This document shows, piece by piece, positions 51,821 through 60,502 of a stretch of DNA of 64,000 bases; position 1 is the first letter of the stretch; each line of letters opens with the position of its first letter. The translations under genes and the position numbers were made by a program. The stretch lies in contig JAWLBM010000003.1 of NCBI GenBank assembly GCA_041687675.1, forward strand, positions 62,001 to 126,000. The letters run 5' to 3'. This stretch comes from JAWLBM01 sp041687675. Its GTDB lineage: Bacteria > Pseudomonadota > Alphaproteobacteria > Rhizobiales > Pleomorphomonadaceae. Below the pieces are notes generated by a model, which made no database searches, was not told the origin of the DNA, and saw only the letters and a list, made by a program, of their open reading frames with translations.

Positions 51821-52845
51821 GCCCGGTCGACGACCTCCCGGAGCCGGCGCCCGAGCGCCGCCGGCTCCGCCGCGGCGAGGCGGGCGAGGCCGGCGAGGGC
51901 GCCGGCGTGGTTGCGCATCAGGTAGGCCCGGTTCCAGGGCTGCCGGGCCGAGCGCCATTCCGCGACGATCACCGACATGGCGAGGCGGACGGCGAGGAGG
52001 TCCGGCAGCAGCGCCACCTCGTCGGGCCCGAGCGGCGCCCGCGCCGCATAGCCGCCGGTGAAGGCGACGATGGCGTCGACGCCGTCCTCGTGGCGCATCA
52101 GGTAGGAGGCCGCGACGGCGACGTCGGCGATGCGCCCGGTGCGCACCATGTCGCCGAAGTCGATGATGCCGGCGATGCGCGCCGGGTCGGCCGGATCGAC
52201 CAGCACATTGTGCGGATTGAGGTCGTTGTGGACGACCTGGCGAGGTTGCTCGACGAGGCGCGGCAGCACCCCGGCCTCGAAGCGGTCGAGGATGCGGCCG
52301 AGCGCCGGCCGCCGCTCCGCGGCAACCTCGGCGAGCCGTGGCCGGACCTCCGGGGCGTTGACGAGGTCCCATTCGTGGTGGTGGTCCGCGGCCGGGTGTT
52401 CGAAGCCTGAGAGGGCCGCCGCCAGCCGGCCGTGCGCCGCGCCGAGCGCCCGGTGCTGCGCCGGCGAGGGCGGCGCGCCGTCGAGGATCTCGCCCTCCAA
52501 AAAGGAGAGCACGCGCAGCCGCCGGACGCCGCCGTCCGACAGCCGGATCTCCTCCGACACCGCACCGCGGCGGCTGCGCACCAGCCGCGGGACCGGCAGG
52601 CCCGGGTCGGTCGCGGCGACGTGTTCCAGCCCCAGCGCCTGCAGGTCGGCGAGCGCGGGCTCCTCGTCCGGAGGGGCGATCTTGACGGTGAAGCGCCCGG
52701 CCGCGCCGGCGTCGAGCCGCAGGTTCTGGTCGCGCTCGCCGCCGAGCGGCTGCAGGCGCCCGGCGAGCCCGAACGCATCGGCGAGGAGCGCGGCCGCGGC
52801 GGCGACCGGGACGGCTGCTCCCTCCCGCACCGGCGTCGCTGTCAT
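51802..52845 (-). CDS. APH/choline kinase-family phosphotransferase (hydroxylysine kinase-like)
   Basis: This 347-residue kinase-like protein has an ATP lobe (LGGERDQNLRLDAGAAGRFT, then VKIAPPDEE). Its catalytic loop VVHNDLNPHNVLVDP is followed by the metal-binding IIDFGDMVRTGRIADVAVAA. The overall layout matches the homoserine kinase II / hydroxylysine kinase branch, which in proteobacteria is often fused or linked to PLP enzymes of amine catabolism. Here it stands alone. It overlaps the tail of the convergent SDR gene by 19 bp, which suggests compact chromosome rather than a shared pathway. Confidence 0.85.
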   Translation of the reverse strand: MTATPVREGAAVPVAAAAALLADAFGLAGRLQPLGGERDQNLRLDAGAAGRFTVKIAPPDEEPALADLQALGLEHVAATDPGLPVPRLVRSRRGAVSEEIRLSDGGVRRLRVLSFLEGEILDGAPPSPAQHRALGAAHGRLAAALSGFEHPAADHHHEWDLVNAPEVRPRLAEVAAERRPALGRILDRFEAGVLPRLVEQPRQVVHNDLNPHNVLVDPADPARIAGIIDFGDMVRTGRIADVAVAASYLMRHEDGVDAIVAFTGGYAARAPLGPDEVALLPDLLAVRLAMSVIVAEWRSARQPWNRAYLMRNHAGALAGLARLAAAEPAALGRRLREVVDRAQPRPT

Positions 52846-52977
52846 CCGTTCCCCTGGGGCAGGCCGGCATGGCCGGCGGACTGGGCGAGCCTAGCCGACG
52901 TCCACGCGGGAATCCATCAGCCGCACCGCCCGCCGGAGAATTCGTCAATGGAGGGCGCAAGGCATTGCCTGTCGAAA

Positions 52978-52983
52978 TATAAT
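52978..52983 (+). promoter_or_regulatory. TATAAT -10 box upstream of the recombinase-domain gene
   Basis: A perfect TATAAT stands 50 bp before the ATG at 53033 in an A/T-rich island (52971-52995) that is unusual for this DNA. No clear -35 box is seen at the right distance. Confidence 0.35.
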
Positions 52984-53032
52984 ACATTTAGTATGCGACG
53001 GGTGGCGGTGTGTATGCGTGGGAGGGTAGGGC

Positions 53033-53311
53033 ATGAAGGGCGAGGCGCCGGAGCCGAGACTGAACGGCAATGGCCGCGGCAATCCGCGCATCGCCGAGGC
53101 CCGGGTGCTCGCCCGTTCGGCGCTCAAGGCCGAGGCGGACAGCTTCGCCCTGTCGATCTTCCCCTACGTCAAGGAAGCGCAGGCGAACGGCGCGATGTCG
53201 CTGAACAAGATCGCCCGCTACCTCAACGACCGCGGGGTCCGCACGCCCCGCGGAGGCCTCTGGTCGCCGACCCAGGTCCGCAACCTGCTCCGCCGGGTCG
53301 AGGCGCTCTGA
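53033..53311 (+). CDS. free-standing serine-recombinase C-terminal-type domain
   Basis: This 92-residue protein resembles only the 'recombinase' segment of large serine recombinases: ALSIFPYVKEAQANGAMSLN, KIARYLNDRGVRTPRGGLWS and PTQVRNLLRRVEAL. In full-length resolvases that segment follows a catalytic domain of about 140 residues with an active serine, which is absent here. The upstream DNA shows no remnant of it. GGGAGGGTAGGGC stands before the ATG and the frame is intact. It may be a domesticated DNA-binding protein. Similar stand-alone proteins occur in other alphaproteobacteria. It is not a working recombinase by itself. Confidence 0.72.
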   Translation: MKGEAPEPRLNGNGRGNPRIAEARVLARSALKAEADSFALSIFPYVKEAQANGAMSLNKIARYLNDRGVRTPRGGLWSPTQVRNLLRRVEAL

Positions 53312-53367
53312 GCGGCGCTCACGGGCCGTCCTCCCCGACCGGGGCGAAAAGCCCAGGGGTGAGCAGC

Positions 53368-53586
53368 CCTTCTCCCCCTCGGGGGAGAAGGTGCCCGAAG
53401 GGCGGATGAGGGGGGAGACCCCTTCGTCCCGCGAACCCTCCGGACGCGCGCCCCTCAACCGCCGGCATTCGCCGGCACCTTCTCCCCGGGAGGGGAGAAG
53501 GGGAGCGCGGGGCGGCGTTGGCGCCCCGCGGCGCGGGGTGACAGACCCTTTTCCCCGGCCCCGGGAGAAGGGGAGCGCGGGGCGGC
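53368..53586. repeat. cluster of CCTTCTCCCC-type palindromic intergenic repeats
   Basis: Three inverted repeats lie in the 369-bp gap before the aldolase gene. The first has 11-bp arms (CCTTCTCCCCC, 53368-53378, with 53381-53391). The second has 10-bp arms (53478-53487 with 53492-53501). The third is degenerate (about 53547-53571). The 24-bp stretch from 53493 to 53516 recurs exactly at 53563-53586. The phrase GGTGCCCGAAGGGCGGATGA after the first palindrome is a familiar part of a repeat family found in many Hyphomicrobiales genomes. Confidence 0.8.
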
Positions 53587-53680
53587 ATCGCCTCGTGCAA
53601 CGACCTCGTCGCTCGATTGTTGCGATGGACCAGCAGGGTTCGGCGCAGCGCCGGACGACCCTCAACGGAGAACCCGAGCG

Positions 53681-54721
53681 ATGATCGATCCCGACCGTCT
53701 CAACGCGACCGCGACCGCCATGGTGGCTGCCGGAAAGGGGCTCCTCGCCGCCGACGAGTCCACCTCCACGATCGGCCGCCGATTCGACGCCATCGGGCTG
53801 GCCTCCACCGAGGAGACGCGCCGCGACTGGCGCGAGCTTCTGTTCGGCACCCGCGAGGCGATGGCCAGCTACATCTCCGGGGTCATCCTGTTCGACGAGA
53901 CGATCCGCCAGTCCGCCGCCGACGGCACGCCGCTGGTCCGGATGATCGAGGAGGCCGGCTCGATCCCCGGCATCAAGGTCGACCGGGGCGCCAAGCCGCT
54001 GGCGCTGGCAGAGGGCGAGAGCGTGACCGAGGGACTGGACGGCCTTCGCGAGCGGCTGGCCGAGTACCGCGGCCTCGGCGCCCGCTTCGCCAAGTGGCGG
54101 GCGGTGATCGACGTCGGCCGCGCCGGCGACCGCAGGATCCCCTCCGCGCTGGCGATCGAGGCGAACGCGCACGCCCTCGCCCGCTACGCCGCCCTCTGCC
54201 AGGACGAGGGCCTGGTCCCGATCGTCGAGCCCGAGGTGCTGATGGATGGCGACCATGACATCGACCGCTGCGAGGAGGTGACCGGCGAGACGCTCGGCGC
54301 CGTCTTCGCCGAACTCTGCCGGCACCGGGTGCTGCTCGAGGGCATGGTCCTCAAGCCGAACATGGTGGTGCCGGGCAAGCAGCGCCGCACCGCCCCGCCG
54401 GAGGAGATCGCCGAGGCGACCATCCGCTGCTTCCGCCGCTTCGTGCCCGCCGCGGTGCCGGGCATCGTCTTCCTCTCCGGCGGGCAGGACGAGGTGGAGG
54501 CGACGGCCAACCTCGACGCCATGAACCGCTCCGGCGAGCCGCTGCCCTGGGCGCTCTCCTTCTCCTATGGCCGCGCCCTGCAGCAGTCGGCGCTGCAGGC
54601 CTGGGGCGGCCGCGCCGACCGGGTGGACGCCGGCCGCCGCGTCTTCCATCACCGCGCGCGCATGAACGGCCTCGCCCAGCGCGGCGCCTGGCGGACCGAA
54701 CTGGAAAGCGGCGAGGGCTGA
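53681..54721 (+). CDS. class I fructose-bisphosphate aldolase
   Basis: This 346-residue Schiff-base aldolase cleaves fructose 1,6-bisphosphate. It shows GKGLLAADESTSTIGRRFDA, GVILFDETIRQSAADGTPLV, GIKVDRGAKPLALAEGESVT, KWRAVIDVG, and IVEPEVLMDGDHDIDRC. The Schiff-base Lys is in LLEGMVLKPNMVVPGK and the phosphate-side VFLSGGQDEVEAT follows. The C-terminus lacks the terminal Tyr of the animal enzymes. CGGAGAACC precedes the ATG. It stands alone behind the palindromic repeat cluster. Confidence 0.96.
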   Translation: MIDPDRLNATATAMVAAGKGLLAADESTSTIGRRFDAIGLASTEETRRDWRELLFGTREAMASYISGVILFDETIRQSAADGTPLVRMIEEAGSIPGIKVDRGAKPLALAEGESVTEGLDGLRERLAEYRGLGARFAKWRAVIDVGRAGDRRIPSALAIEANAHALARYAALCQDEGLVPIVEPEVLMDGDHDIDRCEEVTGETLGAVFAELCRHRVLLEGMVLKPNMVVPGKQRRTAPPEEIAEATIRCFRRFVPAAVPGIVFLSGGQDEVEATANLDAMNRSGEPLPWALSFSYGRALQQSALQAWGGRADRVDAGRRVFHHRARMNGLAQRGAWRTELESGEG

Positions 54722-54786
54722 GCAACTCGCCTGCATCCGCCTCCACCACCACGTCGCCGCACGTCGGGTGCTGGCGACGCTGAAAG

Positions 54787-54803
54787 TTGACTTTTTCCCT
54801 CAA
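54787..54803. promoter_or_regulatory. candidate iron-responsive operator (RirA type)
   Basis: TTGA-N9-TCAA (54787-54790 and 54800-54803) matches the iron-responsive operator consensus TGA-N9-TCA of rhizobial RirA, extended by one base on both sides. The nine-base core is T/C-rich in a low-GC island. It lies about 60 bp upstream of the Cys-rich gene that heads the imelysin locus. Confidence 0.5.
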
Positions 54804-54861
54804 GTTTTAGATGCTGCGTCCGGCTTGCTCGTCGGGGCCTTGCACCCCGCTCGCTGGAGGC

Positions 54862-55419
54862 ATGGATGGACGAAATCGGGACATTCGGGCGGTGCGCGCG
54901 GCGCATCGCCGTCGGAGCTTCGCCGTGGCCGTCGTGATCGCCGGACGCAACGCTCCGGTGCTCGCTCGCCGGCCGGAGCGGCTGCTGGTCGAGGGCTGCC
55001 GGGCTTGGGCGAATGGTTTCGAGACAGGCTGCGTCGACTGCTGGGAGTACGGCCTTCGCCTGCTCTCCGGCGAGGTCGGCCCGCGTGAGGCGCGCCGGCT
55101 GGCTGGCGAACTGGCCCATTTCGTCCGCGTGACGCGGGCGGCGGCCAGTCGCCCCATCGGCGTCATGCCCTATGGGTGCCCCGCACTCTGCCGGGACGAG
55201 TGCCTCCTTCTCGCCGCCGTCGCCTGCCGGCAGAACGCCGACCTCCCCGGCGCAACCGCTGCCGCCCGGCATCTCGCGCCGGACGCCGCAGCGCTGGTCG
55301 AGGGCGCCGCCGCAGAGTTCGGCGAGGCCCTGCAGTCGCTGCACCAGCAACTCCTGCCGGTTCCGCTCCACGTCATCGAGGATATCGCGACGCGACCGCC
55401 GGCCGCCCGCTTCAACTGA
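54862..55419 (+). CDS. Cys-rich conserved-type protein of unknown function at head of iron locus
   Basis: This 185-residue protein has no signal peptide or membrane helix. Seven cysteines fall in its middle: LLVEGCRAW, ETGCVDCWEYG, MPYGCPALCRDECLLL and VACRQ. This spacing could bind a metal or an Fe-S cluster. The rest is helical and Ala/Arg-rich. GGAGG stands just before the ATG at 54862; an earlier frame start at 54811 would run over the promoter region. The gene is first in line with four iron-type genes, 66 bp upstream of the first imelysin, and follows a candidate RirA box. A sensor or maturation role is only a guess. Confidence 0.6.
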   Translation: MDGRNRDIRAVRAAHRRRSFAVAVVIAGRNAPVLARRPERLLVEGCRAWANGFETGCVDCWEYGLRLLSGEVGPREARRLAGELAHFVRVTRAAASRPIGVMPYGCPALCRDECLLLAAVACRQNADLPGATAAARHLAPDAAALVEGAAAEFGEALQSLHQQLLPVPLHVIEDIATRPPAARFN

Positions 55420-55485
55420 CCGTCCGGCCGACCGGCCGGAGACCACCGTGGCCCGGGAAGGCCGCATGAGACAGGGGGATCGATC

Positions 55486-56751
55486 ATGACGACAAGACAC
55501 ATCGCCAGCCTCGCCGCCGTCACGCTCGCCTGCGCCGCTCCGGCCGCCGCTGCAGACGCGGAAGGCGTGGCCGCGACCTACGCCGATATCGCCCACGCGG
55601 CCTACGCCGACTCGCTCGAAACAGCCGAAGCGCTGGATGCCGCCATCGACGCGCTGATCGCATCGCCGTCGGAGGACACCCTGGCCGCGGCGCGCCAGGC
55701 CTGGATCGCCGCGCGCGTGCCATACCAGCAGACGGAGGTCTATCGCTTCGGCAACCCGCTGGTCGACGACTGGGAAGGCCGGGTCAATGCCTGGCCGCTC
55801 GACGAGGGCCTCATCGACTATGTCGACGCCGGCTACGGCGTCGAGAACGACGCCAACGCCCTCTATACCCTCAACGTCATCGCTAACCCCGTGATCTCCG
55901 TCAACGGCGAGACCGTCGATGCCGGAGAGCTCACCCCGGCGTTCCTGCGCGAGGTGCTGTCGGAGGCCGGTGACGTCGAGACCAACGTCGCCACCGGTTA
56001 CCATGCCGTCGAGTTCCTGCTGTGGGGCCAGGACCTCAACGGCACCGGGCCGGGCGCGGGGGACCGCCCGGCGACCGACTTCGACCCGGCCAACTGCACC
56101 GGCGGCAACTGCGAGCGTCGCGCCGCCTATCTCGCCGCCGCCTCGGACCTGCTGATCGCCGACCTCAGGGAGATGGTCGATGCCTGGTCGGCCGGCGGCG
56201 CTGCCCGCGCGAGGGTGATGGAGGACGGCGGCCGAACCGGGCTTGCCAGTCTCCTCGCCGGGATGGGGTCGCTCTCCTACGGCGAACTCGCCGGCGAGCG
56301 CATGAAGCTGGGGCTGATGCTGCACGACCCGGAGGAGGAGCACGACTGCTTCTCGGACAACACGCACAACTCGCACTACTTCGACGTGATCGGCATCCGC
56401 AACGTCTACACCGGCCGCTATGAGGGCCCGGACGGCGAGGTGGTCGAGGGGCCGTCGCTGCAGGCGCTGCTCGCCGGGACGGCTCCCGAGGTGGAACGCG
56501 AACTGTCGGCGCGCATCGAGGCCACCGTCGGCGCCTTCGAGGCGCTGAAGCAGCGGGCCGAGACGGTCGAGGCCTACGACCAGATGATCGGGGAGGGCAA
56601 CGCCGAGGGCAACCGGGTGGTGCAGTCCGCCATCGACGCGCTGGTGGCGCAGGTTCCCGCGATCGAGCGGGCCGTGGCCGCGCTGGACCTCGGGGCGATC
56701 GCCTTCGAAGGCTCCGACAGCCTGGACAATCCGGAGGGGGTGTTCCAGTGA
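55486..56751 (+). CDS. imelysin family (M75, IrpA-like) periplasmic protein
   Basis: This 421-residue exported protein has a signal peptide ending CAAPAAAADA. The imelysin helical bundle carries the family motif GxHxxE in TGYHAVEFLLWGQDLNG (171-176). The segment DDWEGRVNAWPLDEGLIDYV and the FSDNTHNSHYFDVIGIRNVY region are characteristic of IrpA-like proteins, which are tied to iron uptake although proteolysis is not proven. It is the first of two imelysins in the locus and is followed by a di-haem oxidoreductase. A candidate iron operator lies upstream of the cluster. Confidence 0.93.
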   Translation: MTTRHIASLAAVTLACAAPAAAADAEGVAATYADIAHAAYADSLETAEALDAAIDALIASPSEDTLAAARQAWIAARVPYQQTEVYRFGNPLVDDWEGRVNAWPLDEGLIDYVDAGYGVENDANALYTLNVIANPVISVNGETVDAGELTPAFLREVLSEAGDVETNVATGYHAVEFLLWGQDLNGTGPGAGDRPATDFDPANCTGGNCERRAAYLAAASDLLIADLREMVDAWSAGGAARARVMEDGGRTGLASLLAGMGSLSYGELAGERMKLGLMLHDPEEEHDCFSDNTHNSHYFDVIGIRNVYTGRYEGPDGEVVEGPSLQALLAGTAPEVERELSARIEATVGAFEALKQRAETVEAYDQMIGEGNAEGNRVVQSAIDALVAQVPAIERAVAALDLGAIAFEGSDSLDNPEGVFQ

Positions 56752-56778
56752 GACGCCACTGAAGGGGGGGACGCGGGC

Positions 56779-58251
56779 GTGCGGACGGAACGGATCTTCG
56801 GGGCTTGCCTCGGGCTTGCACTGCTCGTCGGATCGGCGGCCGCTGTCGGCCTTCGCGACGACCTCACGGCCGAGGACGCCGCGCGGGTCGCCGCCGTCAC
56901 CGCGCCGCCCGCCGACGTCTCCCGCCCGGAGCGCTTCGAGGCGATGCCGGGCGGGGCGACCACCTCGCCGCTCACGGCCGGGCGGGACGCCTTTTCCCGG
57001 CCGGCTTCGAACCTTTCCTTCGAGGACCAGCAGAACTTCCGGGTCGGCAACGGAATCTTCCGCAAGCTCTGGGTCTCGGCGCCGGCCTCGACGCGCTCGT
57101 CGGACGGGCTCGGCCCGCTCTACAACGCCCGCGCCTGCCAGTCCTGCCACGTCAACGACGGCCGCGGTCGTGCGGTCCGGAACGATGCCAGCGACACCTT
57201 CCTGATGCGGCTGTCGGTGCCGACCGCCGACGGCGGCGACGGTCCGGAGCCGACCTACGGCGGCCAGTTGCAGGATGTCGCGGTGCCCGGACTGCCGGCC
57301 GAGGGCCGGGTGCGGGTCGACTGGACCGAGGAGACGGTGACGCTCGCCGATGGCATGGTCGTCCGGCTGCGCCGCCCGGCCTATCGCGTGGAGGATCTCG
57401 GCTACGGGCCGATGCACCCCGAGGTGCGGATGTCGCCGCGGGTCGCCCAGCCGATGATCGGCCTCGGCCTCCTCGAGGCGATCCATCCATCGGACATCCT
57501 CGCCAACGCCGACCCGGACGACGCGGATGGCAACGGCGTCTAGGGCCGGCCGAACATGGTCCGGGACGATCGCACGGGCGGACTCGCGATCGGCCGCTTC
57601 GGCTGGAAGGCCGGGCAGCCCACCGTGGAGCAGCAGTCCGCCCACGCCTTTTCCGGCGACATGGGGCTCTCGACCCCGCTGCTTGCGGCGGCGGCCGGCG
57701 ACTGCACGGATGAGCAAGCCGCTTGCCTCGCGATGCCGCGGGGCGACGATCCCGGCACCGGCGAACCGGAAGTCCCGCAGGTGGTGCTGGATCTCGCCAC
57801 CTTCTACGCCCGCACGCTCGCCGTGCCGGCCCGGACCGGCTTCGACGACCCGGAGGTGCTCGCCGGCAAGCGCGTGTTCCACGAGACCGGTTGCGCCGCC
57901 TGCCACGTTCCTAAATACGTCACCCGCCGCGACGCCGCCCTGCCGGCGCTGTCGTTCCAGCTGATCTGGCCTTACACCGACCTCCTCCTGCACGACATGG
58001 GCGAGGGTCTCGCCGACGGTCGGCCCGAGGGGGAGGCGGACGGACGCGAGTGGCGAACCCCTCCGCTCTGGGGCCTGGGGCGGACGAAGGACGTTTCCGG
58101 CCACACGGAACTCCTCCACGATGGCCGCGCCCGCTCGGTGCTGGAGGCGATCCTCTGGCACGGCGGCGAGGCGGAGGCGGCTCGCGATCGCGTCGTCGCG
58201 CTGCCGACGGCGGAGCGCGATGCGCTCGTCGCCTTCCTGAACTCGCTCTGA
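56779..58251 (+). pseudogene. di-haem thiol-oxidoreductase-like protein (DUF1111) interrupted by an in-frame TAG
   Basis: A GTG start gives a signal-anchored protein with one c-type haem site (CQSCH, codons 120-124). The frame stops at TAG 57541-57543 (codon 255). The same frame then stays open to 58251 and has the second haem site (CAACH, about 372-376) and the C-terminal block. In this family the interrupted place reads DGxSGRPN, and here GNGV-stop-GRPN, so TAG stands where a Ser codon (TCG) is expected. No other lesion is seen. It is a fresh nonsense mutation, a sequencing error, or read-through. The gene lies between two imelysin genes, as in other bacterial iron loci. Confidence 0.85.
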
Positions 58252-58262
58252 GGGAGCCCTCC

Positions 58263-59384
58263 ATGGCCCGCCTGCGAACCGCACGCCGCCTGATCCGGCC
58301 GTTGGTGGCCGCCGTCACGATCATCGTCGCTGCGACTGTCGCCGGCGCGCGAGCCGACGAGCCCGGCGACCCTGGCGAGGCGGAGTTCGCTGCGCTGGTC
58401 CGCGCCGCCGTCGAATTCCACGTTCGGCCGGCGCACGAGCGCTTCGCCCAACGCGCCGAACTGCTCGAACTCGATCTCGAGGCCCTCTGCGCCGCGCCGG
58501 ACCAGCCGAAGCTGGAGGAGGCGAGGCGCGCACTCGCCGGCGCCATCCATGCGATCTCGGCGCTCGAGACCGTCCGGGTCGGGCCGCTCGCCGAGGACAA
58601 CCGGCGGGAGCGGATCGCCTTCTGGCCGGACGCCCGCGGCCGCGGGCTCGCGCAGGTCCAGCGGATCCTGGCGGACGAGGACCCCTCGGCGCTCGATCCA
58701 ACCTCCCTTTCCGGGAAGTCCGTCGCCGTGCAGGGGCTGCCGGCACTGGAGTTCCTTCTGTACGGCGCCGGCAGCGAGGCCATGCTCGGCCCGGGCTCGT
58801 TCCGCTGCGGCTACGCCCTCGCGATCGCGGCGAACCTGCGGGCGATCGGAGACGGGATGGTCCGCGACTGGGAGGCGGAGGACGGCGCGGCTGCCCTCCT
58901 GCTCGAGCCCGGCCCCGAAAATCCGCTTTTCCTCGATCATGCCGAGGCCGCGGGGGAGATGGTCGCCGGCATGGCGACCGCGATGGAGATCGTCGCCGAC
59001 CAGAAGCTTCGCGCCATCCTGGGCGATTCGCCGGCTCTGGCGAAGCCGAGGCAGGCGCCCTGGTGGCGCAGCGGTGAAACGCTCCCGGCCCTGGAGGCGA
59101 GCTTCGAGGCGACGCAGCACCTCTTCGAGGTGAGCGGCGCGGCCGACCTGCTCTCGCCCGGTGAGGCGTGGCTCGGCAACGCCATCCTGTTCGAGGCCCG
59201 GAACGCCATCCGGGTGGCTCGCGCGATCCGACAGCCGATCGCCGCCCTCGTCGTCGACCCGGCGGGACGCGACGCGGCGAAGTACCTGGCGGTGGTGGCG
59301 GCCAGCCTGAAGCGGTCGATCGGCCGGGAGTACCCCGCGATGGTCGGGCTCGCGCAGGGCTTCAACGCCCTCGACGGGGACTGA
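58263..59384 (+). CDS. second imelysin family protein
   Basis: This 373-residue protein has a signal peptide (ending VAGARADE). The imelysin-like bundle carries VQGLPALEFLLYGAGSEAML, where the GxHxxE motif of the first imelysin has become GLPALE: the His is lost and the Glu kept. That is a feature of the second imelysin branch in such loci. Other segments are AISALETVRVGPLAEDNRRE and FRCGYALAIAANLRAIGDGM. It starts 11 bp after the di-haem gene and is followed 2 bp later by the DUF1513 gene, so it is firmly in the operon. Confidence 0.87.
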   Translation: MARLRTARRLIRPLVAAVTIIVAATVAGARADEPGDPGEAEFAALVRAAVEFHVRPAHERFAQRAELLELDLEALCAAPDQPKLEEARRALAGAIHAISALETVRVGPLAEDNRRERIAFWPDARGRGLAQVQRILADEDPSALDPTSLSGKSVAVQGLPALEFLLYGAGSEAMLGPGSFRCGYALAIAANLRAIGDGMVRDWEAEDGAAALLLEPGPENPLFLDHAEAAGEMVAGMATAMEIVADQKLRAILGDSPALAKPRQAPWWRSGETLPALEASFEATQHLFEVSGAADLLSPGEAWLGNAILFEARNAIRVARAIRQPIAALVVDPAGRDAAKYLAVVAASLKRSIGREYPAMVGLAQGFNALDGD

Positions 59385-59386
59385 GC

Positions 59387-60502
59387 ATGATCGACCGGCG
59401 CCTCTTCCTCGCCCTTTCCGGCGGCTCGCTCGGAGCGGTGCTTCTCCCGGGGGCCGCGGCGGCGGCCGGGACGGCCGCGGACGGCTCGCCGCTCTATGCC
59501 AGTTGCGTGCGCACCGACGACGACCGCTACGGCGTGGCGGTGATCGACGAGACGGGGGCGATCCGCGCGCTTCATCCCCTGCCTGACCGCGGGCATGACG
59601 TCGCCTTCGAGCCGCGGCGCGGACTCTGTGTCGCCTTTGCCCGGCGGCCGGGCACCTTCGCCGTGGTATTCGCCGTCGAGGGCCGCCGCGCGCCGGTGGT
59701 GATCGCGGCGGCGCCCGGGCGGCACTTCTACGGGCACGGGGTCTTCACCGCCGACGGCGGGCTGATGCTGGCGACGGAGCACGACCTCGACAGCGGCGAG
59801 GGCCTCGTCGGGCTCTACGATGTCCGCGACGGCTTCCGCCGGGTTTCGGAGTTCCCGACCGGCGGCAAGGGTCCGCACGAACTGGTCTGGTGCGCCGACG
59901 GCCGGACCCTGGCGATCGCCAACGGGGGCCTCGAGACCGACCCGGCCTTCGGCCGCCGCAATCTCAACAGCCCGGACATGCGTTCCGGCCTCGTGCTCCT
60001 CGAGGCCGACGGCGGCCGGATCCTCTCCACCGTCGGCACAGGCTCCGGACTGGAGATGCTGTCGATCCGGCATCTCGCCGTCGATCGCCGCGGCGCCGTC
60101 TGGTTCGGCTGCCAGTCGGAGGGGGACCGGACGGCCGCCCCGCCGCTGGTGGGTCGCATGCACGGGGACGGGCGGGTCGAGATGATCGACCTGCCGGCGG
60201 AGGTGCGACACCGGCCGCGCAACTACATCGGCTCGGTGGCCCTCTCGGGCGACGGCGGTACCGTCGCGGTCTCGGCCCCGCGAGGCGGCCTGGTCCTCGG
60301 CTTCGACGCCTCGACGGGCCGGTTTCTCGGCAGCGTTTCCCTCGCCGACGGTTGCGGCCTCGCGCCCGCCGACGCGGGGCTTCTCGGCACCTCCGGCACC
60401 GGGCGCGTCGCACGCGTGCACGCGGATGGCGACGGGCTCGCGGGCTCTCCCGCAGGACGGTCCGGGCTCGCGTTCGACAACCATCTGGCCCGGCTAGGCT
60501 GA
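59387..60502 (+). CDS. DUF1513 beta-propeller-like exported protein
   Basis: This 371-residue protein starts with a twin-arginine-like signal (MIDRRLFLALSGGSLGAVLL, cleavage after the Ala run). Repeated blade-like segments follow, such as GHGVFTADGGLMLATEHDLD, GPHELVWCADGRTLAIANGG and GSVALSGDGGTVAVSAPRGG, consistent with a beta-propeller. DUF1513 proteins commonly close the imelysin/di-haem loci of proteobacteria. The role is unknown. The ATG lies two bases after the imelysin stop. Its 3' end overlaps the end of the convergent ABC ATPase gene by 9 bp. Confidence 0.9.
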   Translation: MIDRRLFLALSGGSLGAVLLPGAAAAAGTAADGSPLYASCVRTDDDRYGVAVIDETGAIRALHPLPDRGHDVAFEPRRGLCVAFARRPGTFAVVFAVEGRRAPVVIAAAPGRHFYGHGVFTADGGLMLATEHDLDSGEGLVGLYDVRDGFRRVSEFPTGGKGPHELVWCADGRTLAIANGGLETDPAFGRRNLNSPDMRSGLVLLEADGGRILSTVGTGSGLEMLSIRHLAVDRRGAVWFGCQSEGDRTAAPPLVGRMHGDGRVEMIDLPAEVRHRPRNYIGSVALSGDGGTVAVSAPRGGLVLGFDASTGRFLGSVSLADGCGLAPADAGLLGTSGTGRVARVHADGDGLAGSPAGRSGLAFDNHLARLG

